From Puia dinghuensis (GTDB lineage Bacteria > Bacteroidota > Bacteroidia > Chitinophagales > Chitinophagaceae): DNA of 41,821 nucleotides. Position numbers and translations under genes: made by a program. The stretch is taken from assembly GCA_026225275.1 (NCBI GenBank), contig JAMFSL010000038.1:1-41821 (forward strand), read 5' to 3'. Numbering within the stretch: position 1 is the stretch's first letter; each line of letters starts with the position of its first letter. Below the pieces are notes generated by a model, which saw only the letters and a list, made by a program, of their open reading frames with translations, was not told the origin of the DNA and did no database searches. Positions 9,294 through 17,769 of this stretch are shown in pieces.

Positions 9294-10697
9294 ATGTTGA
9301 AAAACCCGACTCTTGTATTGATCACCCTTATGATGGGCACTTCCATGGCGGCCATCGACAGCAGTATCGTCAATGTGTCCCTGCCGGTGATCCGTCACCA
9401 GTTCAACGTGGGTCTCGACGAAGTAGAATGGGTGATCACTGCCTATATGATCTCCTTCACCCTGTTTATCCCGCTGATCAGTTTTATGAAGAACAGGATC
9501 GGCTACTTTTACCTGTATGCCATCAGCGTTGCCGTCTTTACGGCCGGTTCACTTTTATGCAGCCTTTCCCACAGCCTGCCGATGCTGGTCATCGCGCGGG
9601 TGATACAGGCCGGTGGTGGCGGCGCTATCACGCCTACTTCATTGGCGATACTCAGCGAAACCTTCCCGCAGGAAAAGAGAGGCAGCGCCATTGGCTGGTG
9701 GGGGCTGGGAAATGTCATGGGACCGGCGCTCGGCCCTACGCTGGGCGGCGTACTGACACATTACTTCGGCTGGGAATCGGTCTTCTATGTTAATATTCCC
9801 ATCGGTATCGCGACGATCCTGATGACCTACCGCTACCTATCCTTTCTGCGGGATCAACCTCGCAGCAAGCCATCATTTGATATCCGCGGCTTTACCTGGT
9901 TTGCCCTATTCATCGTGGCGGTACAATACACGGTCTCTACGATCAGTAAGAAGAAGGAAGTTCCGGAGACCGTAGCCGGTTGTATCGCTGTTGCCTCATT
10001 CCTGTACCTGTATATCCGCAGCGCAAGACGTCCCCAGCCGTTATTGGACCTCGCAGTATTCCGCAGCGGCGATTTTGTTCATTCCGCCATCATCGTGGTG
10101 ATCCGCAGCGTCGCCCTTTTCGGCGGGATGTTCTTTCTGCCTTTTCTCTTACAGGGATTATTGGGATATACGACGATCCAATCGGGATTGCTGATGCTGC
10201 CCAATGCGCTGATGATGCTCGTCGCAAGACCTTATGCAGGCAAAAAGGCCGACCAGGGATTGATACGAAATATTTCAGTGCTGGGGATCCTGCTGGTCTC
10301 CCTTTCCATGTACCTGTTTTCCCGGCTCGACGTAGGCACTACTATCCTGATGATTGTGCTGCCTATGCTGGTGCGCGGGCTGGGGATCAGTTTCCTCGTC
10401 GCTCCTGTCTCTACAGCACTGCTGAATTCCGTTAGTATCCAGCAGACCGCGACAGCTACTTCCATGAACAGCCTGTTGCAACAATTAGGCGGGTCTATCG
10501 GCATCGCGGTCTTCGGCGTGCTCCACCAATTCATCTATTCCCATTATCTCACTAAATATTCCGCGCCGCAGGCTGAACATTTTGCCTTGCAGGATGGATT
10601 TGTCGTATCGGCAGTAGTGATTGCGCTGGCCTTGATACCCGCTATTCGATTGCCGGAAAAGCGGGTGATAAGAGTGAAAGAAAATTCTCCGGCCTGA
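9294..10697 (+). CDS. DHA2-type MFS multidrug exporter (EmrB/QacA-like)
   Basis: 467 aa, about 13-14 membrane helices. DHA2 hallmarks are clear: AAIDSSIVNVSLPVI in TM1, the antiporter motif C region GPALGPTLGGVLTHYFGWESVFYVNIPIG in TM5, and RVIQAGGGGAITPTSLAI in TM4. It is an inner-membrane proton antiporter that exports drugs or other amphiphiles. The length and start (MLKNPT directly before TM1) are normal. No membrane-fusion partner of the EmrA type is adjacent. Substrate unknown. Confidence 0.92.
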   Translation: MLKNPTLVLITLMMGTSMAAIDSSIVNVSLPVIRHQFNVGLDEVEWVITAYMISFTLFIPLISFMKNRIGYFYLYAISVAVFTAGSLLCSLSHSLPMLVIARVIQAGGGGAITPTSLAILSETFPQEKRGSAIGWWGLGNVMGPALGPTLGGVLTHYFGWESVFYVNIPIGIATILMTYRYLSFLRDQPRSKPSFDIRGFTWFALFIVAVQYTVSTISKKKEVPETVAGCIAVASFLYLYIRSARRPQPLLDLAVFRSGDFVHSAIIVVIRSVALFGGMFFLPFLLQGLLGYTTIQSGLLMLPNALMMLVARPYAGKKADQGLIRNISVLGILLVSLSMYLFSRLDVGTTILMIVLPMLVRGLGISFLVAPVSTALLNSVSIQQTATATSMNSLLQQLGGSIGIAVFGVLHQFIYSHYLTKYSAPQAEHFALQDGFVVSAVVIALALIPAIRLPEKRVIRVKENSPA

Positions 10698-10726
10698 TTT
10701 GGAATGAACTTTTTTTCGTAACTTTA
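10698..10726 (+). promoter_or_regulatory. candidate promoter for the 15-codon micro-ORF
   Basis: TTTG (10698-10701), 17 nt, TAACTTTA (10719-10726, 7 of 8 matches to TAnnTTTG). It overlaps the very end of the MFS gene. A transcript from here would have a leader of roughly 28 nt with a strong ribosome binding site, and would end at the terminator at 10850-10880, giving an RNA of about 150 nt. Confidence 0.45.
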
Positions 10727-10759
10727 AATCTATCGTTCACCAAAAAAAAGGAGGTATTC

Positions 10760-10807
10760 ATGCAAGCTACAGATAAATCATGGAAACCTTCGGTTAATAT
10801 CGCTTAA
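10760..10807 (+). CDS. 15-aa micro-ORF with a perfect Shine-Dalgarno site
   Basis: ATG at 10760, TAA at 10805-10807, product MQATDKSWKPSVNIA. It is preceded by an A-run and AGGAGGT (10749-10755) with a 4-nt spacer. Perfect Shine-Dalgarno sites are rare in Bacteroidota, where most mRNAs do without them, so this one is unlikely to be idle. A small hairpin (CTGAC/GTCAG) and then a strong terminator follow within 45 nt. It may be a leader or attenuator peptide, a short secreted or modified peptide, or part of a regulatory RNA. No family was recognised, and no target gene lies directly downstream on the same strand. Confidence 0.5.
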   Translation: MQATDKSWKPSVNIA

Positions 10808-10849
10808 CCGGGTTGCTCCAAAAAATAATCTGCTGACGAAAGGTCAGAC

Positions 10850-10880
10850 GAGGCCGTTCCTAGTGGAACGGCCTCTTTTT
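10850..10880 (+). terminator. strong Rho-independent terminator
   Basis: Perfect 11-bp stem GAGGCCGTTCC / GGAACGGCCTC with loop TAGT, directly followed by TTTTT. It ends the micro-ORF transcript and any read-through from the MFS gene. Confidence 0.85.
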
Positions 10881-10889
10881 ATAGTTGAA

Positions 10890-10915
10890 CATGCCCTTCC
10901 TACCGGAAGGGCATG
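10890..10915. terminator. second perfect hairpin, possible terminator for either strand
   Basis: Perfect 11-bp stem CATGCCCTTCC / GGAAGGGCATG with loop TACC. On the plus strand it is followed by TTTATT. It starts 9 nt after the previous terminator and lies between convergent units: the micro-ORF on the plus strand and the small gene at 10985-11227 on the minus strand. It could stop transcription from either side. Confidence 0.5.
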
Positions 10916-10984
10916 TTTATTACGGCCAGTCTTTCCTCCACATCCCCTCTCCCCCTCATTGCGTATCACCGCCCTGGCCCTGTC

Positions 10985-11227
10985 TCACTCCGCGAGATAT
11001 TTATATACGTTCTTCCTATACTTTTCAAAATCTTCCAGGTTGGTCATCTCCTCGAACCGGTATATCTCACCTGAACGCTGTTCCCGGACCAGCGCGACAA
11101 TGCCGCCGCCTACCAATGCCCTCCTGGCCTGCTCGAAAAGTCGATTCAGCTCAGCGATGTCGTTGGTCATCTGCCATTCTTCCACCTTATTAACGGAAAT
11201 AATAAAATCTTCCATAGAACTTTTCAT
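10985..11227 (-). CDS. small hypothetical protein (80 aa)
   Basis: The frame can start at a GTG (11236), but the ATG at 11227 (MKSSMEDFII) is more likely. A perfect -7 element TATTTTTG lies on the minus strand at 11238-11245, 10 nt upstream. The product is charged and mainly helical: a helix-rich N-terminal half (NDIAELNRLFEQARRALV), then ALVREQRSGEIYRFEEM and a helix ending KNVYKYLAE. It has no signal peptide, membrane segment or Cys. Probably a cytoplasmic protein specific to Bacteroidota. Not recognised. It is divergent from the aldo/keto reductase. Confidence 0.6.
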   Translation of the reverse strand: MKSSMEDFIISVNKVEEWQMTNDIAELNRLFEQARRALVGGGIVALVREQRSGEIYRFEEMTNLEDFEKYRKNVYKYLAE

Positions 11228-11293
11228 ATTACTCACCCAAAAATAAGTAGAAATACACGATCCGCTTTCCGGCTAATTCTTGACCTTTGATCC

Positions 11294-12280
11294 ATGAACT
11301 ACAGAAAACTGGGAAATACGGAAATTGAACTGTCGGCTATCGGCCTCGGTTGCATGAGCATGAATCATGCCTACGGGGAGCCAGACGATACGGAATCTGT
11401 CGCTACACTTGAAAAAGCCATCGAACTGGGTATCAATTTCTGGGACACGGCCGATGTATATGGTAATGGTAAAAATGAAGAATTGGTGGCCAAAGTGCTG
11501 CAGCCCAACCGGAAGAAGATCTTTATCGCCACCAAATTCGGGTTCGTGTCTTATACGGATGGACGCATGGGCGGTTTCGATGGTTCGCCCGCTTATATGA
11601 AAAAGGCCGTCGAGGATAGCCTTCGCAGGCTGAAGACTGATGTCATCGACCTTTATTATGCACACCGCATCGACCCGAATGTTCCGGTAGAAGAGATGGT
11701 AGGCGCCATGGCCGGACTGGTAAAGGAAGGCAAGGTCCGCTATCTGGGACTGTCGGAGGCATCGCCAAATTCCATTCGCCGGGCGCATGCCGTCCATCCG
11801 ATCAGCGCCCTGCAAAGCGAATATTCCCTGCTGACAAGAGACGTTGAAAAGGAAATCCTGCCGCTGTGCGAGGAATTGAAGATCTCTTTCGTTCCCTTCA
11901 GCCCCCTGGCCCGTGGACTAATGACCAATACGCTGGACCTCGGACAACTGGGAGAAAAAGATTTTCGAAAAGCGCTGCCCCGATATCACGGTGAACACGC
12001 CGAAAACAATAGCCGGCTTTCCGCGGCCTTTGCCGCGCTCGCCGCCCAAAAAGGCTGTACACCGGCGCAATTGGCCATCGCCTGGGTGCTGGCTCAAGGT
12101 CCGCACATCATCCCCATCCCCGGCACTAAACGACGGAAATACCTGCAGGATAATGCTGGTGCTGTCGACGTGCAGTTGCAACCGGCCGATTTCCAGGATA
12201 TCGAGGCCCTACTGGCGAAGTACCCCAATATCGGGGACCGGTATAATGAGGCAAACAAAAGATTTGTCGATACAAATTAA
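11294..12280 (+). CDS. aldo/keto reductase, AKR13-like
   Basis: 328 aa, a full (beta/alpha)8 barrel reductase that uses NADPH on aldehydes or ketones. The catalytic tetrad is visible: D51 and Y56 in DTADVYG, K81 in ATKFG, H124 in YYAHRID. Cofactor-binding segments near the C-terminus include PIPGTKRRKYLQDNAGA. The N-terminus MNYRKLGNTEIELSAIGLGCM is typical. An upstream GACCTTTG ends 4 nt before the ATG, like the -7 elements of tetR and the MFS gene. Cytoplasmic. The CE2-like esterase follows after 25 bp and may be cotranscribed. The natural substrate is not known. Confidence 0.93.
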   Translation: MNYRKLGNTEIELSAIGLGCMSMNHAYGEPDDTESVATLEKAIELGINFWDTADVYGNGKNEELVAKVLQPNRKKIFIATKFGFVSYTDGRMGGFDGSPAYMKKAVEDSLRRLKTDVIDLYYAHRIDPNVPVEEMVGAMAGLVKEGKVRYLGLSEASPNSIRRAHAVHPISALQSEYSLLTRDVEKEILPLCEELKISFVPFSPLARGLMTNTLDLGQLGEKDFRKALPRYHGEHAENNSRLSAAFAALAAQKGCTPAQLAIAWVLAQGPHIIPIPGTKRRKYLQDNAGAVDVQLQPADFQDIEALLAKYPNIGDRYNEANKRFVDTN

Positions 12281-12305
12281 TTATCGATATCAATTAAGTT
12301 TCCAT

Positions 12306-13418
12306 ATGAAATATCAATTGTCGCTGGCCGCCATGGCCGTTATAGCCGTCTGCTTCGCAGGCTCTCCTGTCACAAATGACGGTATCTTACCGGGCTCCTC
12401 GTTACACGGCTATGGCAGATGCCTGATCAACGGCAACAAACAGCTGGAATTGATGGGCTCCGCCGCCCACACCGGTTTTAGCTTCAGCGGAAAGGAGTGC
12501 GCAATATATGCCTCCGTCGGGAATCCGTCAGGCCATGCCTACCTGCAATATGAACTGGATGGAGTCTATCAGAAAAAGGTCCGCATTTCCTCCAATGATA
12601 ACAGCCGCAACGATGCCAGCCCGCTGGTGATCACGGCGACGACGGATGGGACACATACCGTATGGATCTATAAAAATACGGAGGCGCTTACCGGCCCGGT
12701 CTTTATCGACAAGATAACCGGTTCTCAGCTAAAGCCGCTGCAGGAAGCCAAAGCGCCATTGATAGAATTCATCGGCAACAGCATCACCTGCGGCGCCGAT
12801 GCAGATACCTCCGTAGCTCCCTGCAACATGGGCGGCTATGAAGATCATCATGACGCTTACTTTGCCTATGGGCCAAGAGTAGCGAGAGCCTTGCACACGC
12901 GGTTCATGATGAGCAGCGTCAGCGGTATCGGCATTTACCGTACCTGGAATATGGATGGCCCCTCGATGCCACAGGTATATGAGAAGGCCGACTTGCAGGA
13001 CTCCAGCCATCGGTTATGGGATTTCAAAAAGGAGCAACCTGCGATCGTCAGCATTGCTTTAGGCACCAATGACCTCAGTAACGGTGATGGCAAACACCAA
13101 CGTGCTCCTTTCGATAGTGCTACATTCGTGGATAGCTATATAAAGTTCGTACAACTGATCAAATCGAAATATCCTTCTGCCCAGCTGGCCTTTCTCACCA
13201 GCCCAATGGTACATGGAGATAAAAACATCCTGTTGCAGAACTGCCTGACAGCGATCAAAGCAAAAATAGATGCCCAGTATGCTTCCGCCAGCCCGGTGGC
13301 GATGTTCTTCTTCCCGCCGATGAAGGCAAGAGGTTGCGCCGGTCATCCGAATGAAGAGGATCACGCCATACTGGCGGATGAATTGATCCCTTTTTTCAAA
13401 GGATTGCTGAGCGAATAA
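12306..13418 (+). CDS. secreted SGNH-type acetylesterase, CE2-like
   Basis: 370 aa. The ATG at 12306 gives a clean signal peptide (MKYQLSLAAMAVIAVCFAGS). The open frame extends further upstream, but that part overlaps the reductase gene in another frame. Residues 30-140 form a jelly-roll beta domain (FSFSGKECAIYASV...). From 150 the SGNH hydrolase fold begins, with nucleophile S159 in FIGNSITCGAD, a SGIGIYR block, ALGTNDLS, and the catalytic His347 in GCAGHPNEEDH. The beta domain plus SGNH order is that of family CE2, which removes acetyl groups from xylan, mannan or other plant glycans. Periplasmic or surface. TAAGTTTC 3 nt before the start resembles a -7 element. Confidence 0.85.
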   Translation: MKYQLSLAAMAVIAVCFAGSPVTNDGILPGSSLHGYGRCLINGNKQLELMGSAAHTGFSFSGKECAIYASVGNPSGHAYLQYELDGVYQKKVRISSNDNSRNDASPLVITATTDGTHTVWIYKNTEALTGPVFIDKITGSQLKPLQEAKAPLIEFIGNSITCGADADTSVAPCNMGGYEDHHDAYFAYGPRVARALHTRFMMSSVSGIGIYRTWNMDGPSMPQVYEKADLQDSSHRLWDFKKEQPAIVSIALGTNDLSNGDGKHQRAPFDSATFVDSYIKFVQLIKSKYPSAQLAFLTSPMVHGDKNILLQNCLTAIKAKIDAQYASASPVAMFFFPPMKARGCAGHPNEEDHAILADELIPFFKGLLSE

Positions 13419-13565
13419 ACGCATACCCATTTTGGGAAAATTGTCTCTCTCCGGGGATCGACCTTGCGGAAGAGCAACCTTAATCAATTAATAACAAATC
13501 ATTTACAATATGGCACATTGATAGATATGAGGAGGTAAGGGATACCCTACCCTAAATCCATATCA

Positions 13566-16500
13566 ATGAAACACAGTTACTGGCTCATCGCACTTTGTAG
13601 TATTTTAGTGATCAGCGATCATCCTGCTTACACTCCAACCCGGCCCCCAAGTCACGCCGCTCCTTCTCAGACTTCTGACGATTTTGAGGCGAATGTCACA
13701 GATACCCAGCGTTTAAGGCAGTCTCCATGGTTTGCTATCGTCAGCAAACAAATCATTCGGGACATGTATCACTTTCACCGCCAGGCCGATCATTCCATCC
13801 GGAGTGATAATCCATCCCAGGCCCTGACGGGAGAATACGCCTATAACCGCATGCATCTGGCATCGATGCCATCACAGGATACAGGGTCGGTAAAAACCAG
13901 CCGGTGGCAGTTGGATCTGCGACTGGACGACATTACATTCAACAACGGTGAAACCTACCTGCCTTCAGCAACTGCCAGCGTCAGCCAGCAGGACAGCAGC
14001 CTTGTATTCGATCATTCCGGCAATTTTAAAGTACAATATCTCAATACTGCGGAAGGTGTCCGGCAGAATTTTATCGTCAGCCGCGCACCTGTGCATCATG
14101 CAGCCGCCATCCGCGTACAGTTGTCCGTGGCATCATCGCTGCGTGCTTATGTTGCGGCTGGTGGGAAAGAAATACGTTTTGCCCGCCGCGCAGCGGCGAA
14201 TGGCGGACTACAAACCGAAGTGGTCTACAACAGTCTGAAAGCATGGGACGCTAATGGGACCATTCTGCGGGCTATCATGACGGCCGACGAGCAGGGCAAA
14301 ACCGTCGGCATCCATGTCGACGCTGACAATGCCGTCTATCCGGTCACCATCGACCCGCTCTCTACTACCGCCGCCACTACCCTCAATGGAGCCGCCAGCG
14401 GCAATAAATTTGGCTACAGCGTGGCCTCCGCAGGGGACGTCAACGGGGATGGCTACAGCGATGTATTAGTGGGGACCAGAACCGCCAATACAGCCTATTG
14501 CTATTACGGCAGCCCGTCGGGTTTATCTACGACAGCATCCTGGACTACGACGCAGTCATCCGGCAATTATGGATCGGCGGTGGCGACGGCAGGAGATGTC
14601 AACGGCGACGGCTACAGCGATGTCATCATCGGAGAATCCGGCAACAATAAAGTATTTGTCTATTATGGCAGTTCATCAGGCCTGGCTGCAACGGCAGCAT
14701 GGACCGCCACACAGGCATCAGGTAATTTTGGCATCAGCGTTTCGCTGGCAGGAGATGTGAATGGGGATGGTTATAGCGATATTATCATCGGCGCCAACGG
14801 CACGAATACTGCGTACTGTTATTACGGCAGTAGCAGCGGCCCGGCGGCAACAGCATCCTGGTCTGTGACCGGCTCGGGCGGATTCGGGATTACTGTAGCC
14901 GCAGCCGGAGATGTCAATGGCGACGGAAAAAGTGATGTGATCGTTGGCACGGCCAGCGGCAATATGGCCTATGCCTATTATGGCAGCGCTTCGGGCCTGG
15001 CCACCAGCGCAAGCTGGTCCTCGCCCGCCGGCACCGGCCATTTCGGTTCCAGTGTAGCTGCCGCCGGCGATGTCAACGGTGACGGCTATACGGATGTTAT
15101 CATTGGCGCCTACATGTCCAACACAGCCTATGTCTACTACGGCAGCAGCACCGGAATTACCTCGACGGGGCCGGGACCTACTACGCTGACAGGCGCCGGA
15201 TACTACGGCTACAGTGTCGCCTCAGCCGGCGATGTCAATGGTGACGGATATGCTGATGTCATCGTCGGCGACAGTACCGGCAATAATGCCGCTGTGTACT
15301 TTGGTTCTTCGACAGGTACGTCGACTACGGCAGCATGGACGGGTAGCGGCACGGGTTCGTATGGTACCAGTGTGGCCTCCGCCGGTGACGTCAACGGCGA
15401 CGGCTTCAGCGATGTTATCGTCGGCGACAACGGGTTCAATACGAATACCGGTTCTGCAAATATCTATACAGGCAGCGCGGCCGGCACCACCACCGCCAAT
15501 ACGTGGACTTATACAGGATCCGCCGCACAGACGGGCTTCAAGGTCGCCTGTGCGGGTGACGTAAATTCGGACGGCTACAGCGACGTGCTGGTAGGCGTCA
15601 GCGGCGTCCCCGTCCCATTGGGTGGCACTTCCTATACGGGCGCGGCCTACCTGTTCATGGGCAGCGCTTCCGGATTGGCCACCACCCCCGCCTGGAGCCA
15701 GACGGGCACTGCCAGTAGTAATTACGGCGTCGTCGCCGCAGCAGGCGATGTCAACGGTGACGGCTATGCAGATGTCATTGTAGGTGCAAGCGGCGTCAAT
15801 GGCGCCAAAGGGGCAGCCTATGTCTACTACGGCAGCGCCGGCGGTCTCTCGACAACAGTTTCATGGACGGGCAATGGCGCCGCCGCCAACTGCTACTATG
15901 GTTATAGCCTGGGCTGTGCAGGGGATGTGAATGGCGACGGCTATAGCGATATCATCGTTGGCACATATGCCACCAGCGGTAATGCAGGTGCAGCCTATGT
16001 TTATTACGGTAGCGCCAGCGGCCCGGCGACGACTGCTTCCTGGACGGGTTCCGGTGCTCCGAACAGCTATTATGGCGGTGCCGTTTCCTCGGCCGGCGAT
16101 GTCAATGGGGACGGCTATTCGGATATCCTGGTAGCGGCTCCAGGCGTCAGTAGCGCCGCCGGCGCAGTCTATCTCTATTACGGAGGGGCTTCAGGTCTTC
16201 AATCCTCCTATTCCTGGACTAAGACAGGCGCAAGCGCAGGCGTTCTGTTCGGCATCGGCCTGGCTTCGGCCGGCGACGTCAACGGTGATGGTTTCAGCGA
16301 TGTGATCATCGGCGCCAGCGGCGTACCACCCGGTGGTGGTGTCACCGGAGCGGCCTATATCTATACCGGCAGTAGCGGCGGTCTTTCGTCGACTGCCGCC
16401 TGGTCCGTTGCTGCGACATCTGCCAATACTTTATATGGTTGGTCGGTAGCATCTGCCGGCGACGTCAATGGCGATGGCTATAGTGATGTCATCGTCGGCG

Positions 16501-17684
16501 CATTCGGCAACGGCGGCAATGCCGGCGCCGCTTATCTCTATTATGGCAGTTCTTCAGGTGTATCGACGACGGCCGCCTGGACCGGAACAGGTACGGCGAA
16601 CAGCTATTATGGCGGCAGCGTGGCCTCTGCGGGCGACGTCAACGGCGACGGCTATAGCGAGATCATCACCGGTCCCTATGGTAAAGCGACGGCAGCGGCC
16701 ACCGCCTACCTGTATAGCGGCAACAATAATGCCTCCACCAATGCCGGCAACCTGCAATTATTTAATTCCGACCTTACTACACCTATCTCTGCTGCCAATG
16801 CATCTTCTCCGACGGTCGGCGTTGCCGTTCGACCCGTATCCTTTACCGGAAAGGTCAATTCCAGGATCACCTGGGATGAAGAAGGCAACGGCATATCTTT
16901 CACCAAACCAGCCACCACCATTACCCAGAGCGCCTCGGTCACGGGCAATGAAACCTCCTATCCAGTGCCTGCCGGTGGTCTCCTCACCACGGTTTCAAAA
17001 GCATTGGTCGTCAAGGTACCTTACCTGCAAAATAAGATCCGCGTGCGGATGCAGTTCAGCCCCGTCACCGCCATCACGGGTCAGGTATACGGCCCATGGA
17101 AATATTCAGCCGACTATATGGCCGGCAATGAAGCTCAGATGACCCTGCCGGTCGAGCTGACACAATTCACAGGCATGCTGACTTCAGGCGGAAGAGTATT
17201 GGATTGGTCTACCAGCCAGGAATCGGCGGGGAGCCGGTTTGTGCTGCAACGCAGTACTGATGCGCGGCAATTCATCGGCATCGATACGATTGCCGCTGGC
17301 GGTACCCCCCTTGGCAGCGCTTATACCTATACCGATGCCTTCCCGTTACCCGGCGTGAATATCGCATACTACCGGCTGAAGATGGTGGAGACAACCGGTC
17401 TTTCTTCCTACAGTAATACAATAGCTATCGGTCTCGGCGATGCCGCTGATCAACTGCGGTTGATCAATACGGTAGTGACAGGAACGGCCTTACTGCAATA
17501 TACCACTGCAACTACCGGCAGTATGTATCTGCGGGTGGTCAGCCTGTCCGGTCAGGTCATGCAGCAGGAAGTCCTGTCCGTCTCCGCAGGTGTCAACAGC
17601 TATAGCCTGGATATGCAGGCGCTGCCGAAAGGAATGTACGTGTTGCAGGCCGGCCGGAATAGCATTAAGTTTGTAAGGCTGTAA
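13566..17684 (+). CDS. large secreted FG-GAP repeat protein with T9SS type A sorting domain
   Basis: 1372 aa. Signal peptide MKHSYWLIALCSILVIS. Residues 90-260 are a beta-rich N-terminal region. The middle, about 275-1055, holds 14 FG-GAP/VCBS-like repeats of the form AGDVNGDGYSDVIVGA, whose DxNxDG loops bind calcium. The repeats fold as beta-propellers as in integrin alpha chains. Then come a domain with GTASP-type linkers, the segment VELTQFTGML found at T9SS cargo ends, and a C-terminal domain (LRVVSLSGQVMQQEVL ... LPKGMYVLQAG ... VRL) that directs type IX secretion and cell-surface attachment. The likely role is adhesion or glycan binding. AGGAGGT lies about 30 nt upstream, too far to be a normal ribosome site. 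Confidence 0.92.
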   Translation: MKHSYWLIALCSILVISDHPAYTPTRPPSHAAPSQTSDDFEANVTDTQRLRQSPWFAIVSKQIIRDMYHFHRQADHSIRSDNPSQALTGEYAYNRMHLASMPSQDTGSVKTSRWQLDLRLDDITFNNGETYLPSATASVSQQDSSLVFDHSGNFKVQYLNTAEGVRQNFIVSRAPVHHAAAIRVQLSVASSLRAYVAAGGKEIRFARRAAANGGLQTEVVYNSLKAWDANGTILRAIMTADEQGKTVGIHVDADNAVYPVTIDPLSTTAATTLNGAASGNKFGYSVASAGDVNGDGYSDVLVGTRTANTAYCYYGSPSGLSTTASWTTTQSSGNYGSAVATAGDVNGDGYSDVIIGESGNNKVFVYYGSSSGLAATAAWTATQASGNFGISVSLAGDVNGDGYSDIIIGANGTNTAYCYYGSSSGPAATASWSVTGSGGFGITVAAAGDVNGDGKSDVIVGTASGNMAYAYYGSASGLATSASWSSPAGTGHFGSSVAAAGDVNGDGYTDVIIGAYMSNTAYVYYGSSTGITSTGPGPTTLTGAGYYGYSVASAGDVNGDGYADVIVGDSTGNNAAVYFGSSTGTSTTAAWTGSGTGSYGTSVASAGDVNGDGFSDVIVGDNGFNTNTGSANIYTGSAAGTTTANTWTYTGSAAQTGFKVACAGDVNSDGYSDVLVGVSGVPVPLGGTSYTGAAYLFMGSASGLATTPAWSQTGTASSNYGVVAAAGDVNGDGYADVIVGASGVNGAKGAAYVYYGSAGGLSTTVSWTGNGAAANCYYGYSLGCAGDVNGDGYSDIIVGTYATSGNAGAAYVYYGSASGPATTASWTGSGAPNSYYGGAVSSAGDVNGDGYSDILVAAPGVSSAAGAVYLYYGGASGLQSSYSWTKTGASAGVLFGIGLASAGDVNGDGFSDVIIGASGVPPGGGVTGAAYIYTGSSGGLSSTAAWSVAATSANTLYGWSVASAGDVNGDGYSDVIVGAFGNGGNAGAAYLYYGSSSGVSTTAAWTGTGTANSYYGGSVASAGDVNGDGYSEIITGPYGKATAAATAYLYSGNNNASTNAGNLQLFNSDLTTPISAANASSPTVGVAVRPVSFTGKVNSRITWDEEGNGISFTKPATTITQSASVTGNETSYPVPAGGLLTTVSKALVVKVPYLQNKIRVRMQFSPVTAITGQVYGPWKYSADYMAGNEAQMTLPVELTQFTGMLTSGGRVLDWSTSQESAGSRFVLQRSTDARQFIGIDTIAAGGTPLGSAYTYTDAFPLPGVNIAYYRLKMVETTGLSSYSNTIAIGLGDAADQLRLINTVVTGTALLQYTTATTGSMYLRVVSLSGQVMQQEVLSVSAGVNSYSLDMQALPKGMYVLQAGRNSIKFVRL
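14430..16700 (+). repeat. 14 tandem FG-GAP coding repeats
   Basis: The coding motif for AGDVNGDG occurs 14 times with spacing of roughly 135-230 bp. One unit has NSDG (unit 8) and one NGDGKSD (unit 4). The codons vary between units, so this is an old protein-level repeat kept by selection and not a recent DNA duplication, though some neighbours are close enough to recombine. Confidence 0.9.
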
Positions 17685-17769
17685 TCGGGTAAAATGTGGT
17701 TGGAATAGGCGAAAATGCATCCGCTTTTTCTTCCCATATTGCTTGAAATTAGCTGACAACCTTTTTAGC

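Noticed and set aside
11991-12305. N-terminal extension of the CE2-like esterase by 105 codons
   Set aside because: It overlaps the aldo/keto reductase in another frame and has no domain. The ATG at 12306 gives a clean signal peptide.
13529-13540. AGGAGGT upstream of the FG-GAP gene as its ribosome binding site
   Set aside because: It is about 30 nt before the ATG and no alternative start lies close enough, so it is probably chance or part of the leader.
14430-16700. Regularly spaced similar DNA blocks, first taken as a possible CRISPR-like or satellite array
   Set aside because: The blocks encode calcium-binding FG-GAP protein repeats in one frame with variable codons. There are no conserved short repeats with unique spacers.
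16468-17142. 224-codon plus-strand frame
   Set aside because: Shifted frame of the FG-GAP repeat gene. Its low-complexity Ala/Met/Ser text comes from the repeat DNA.
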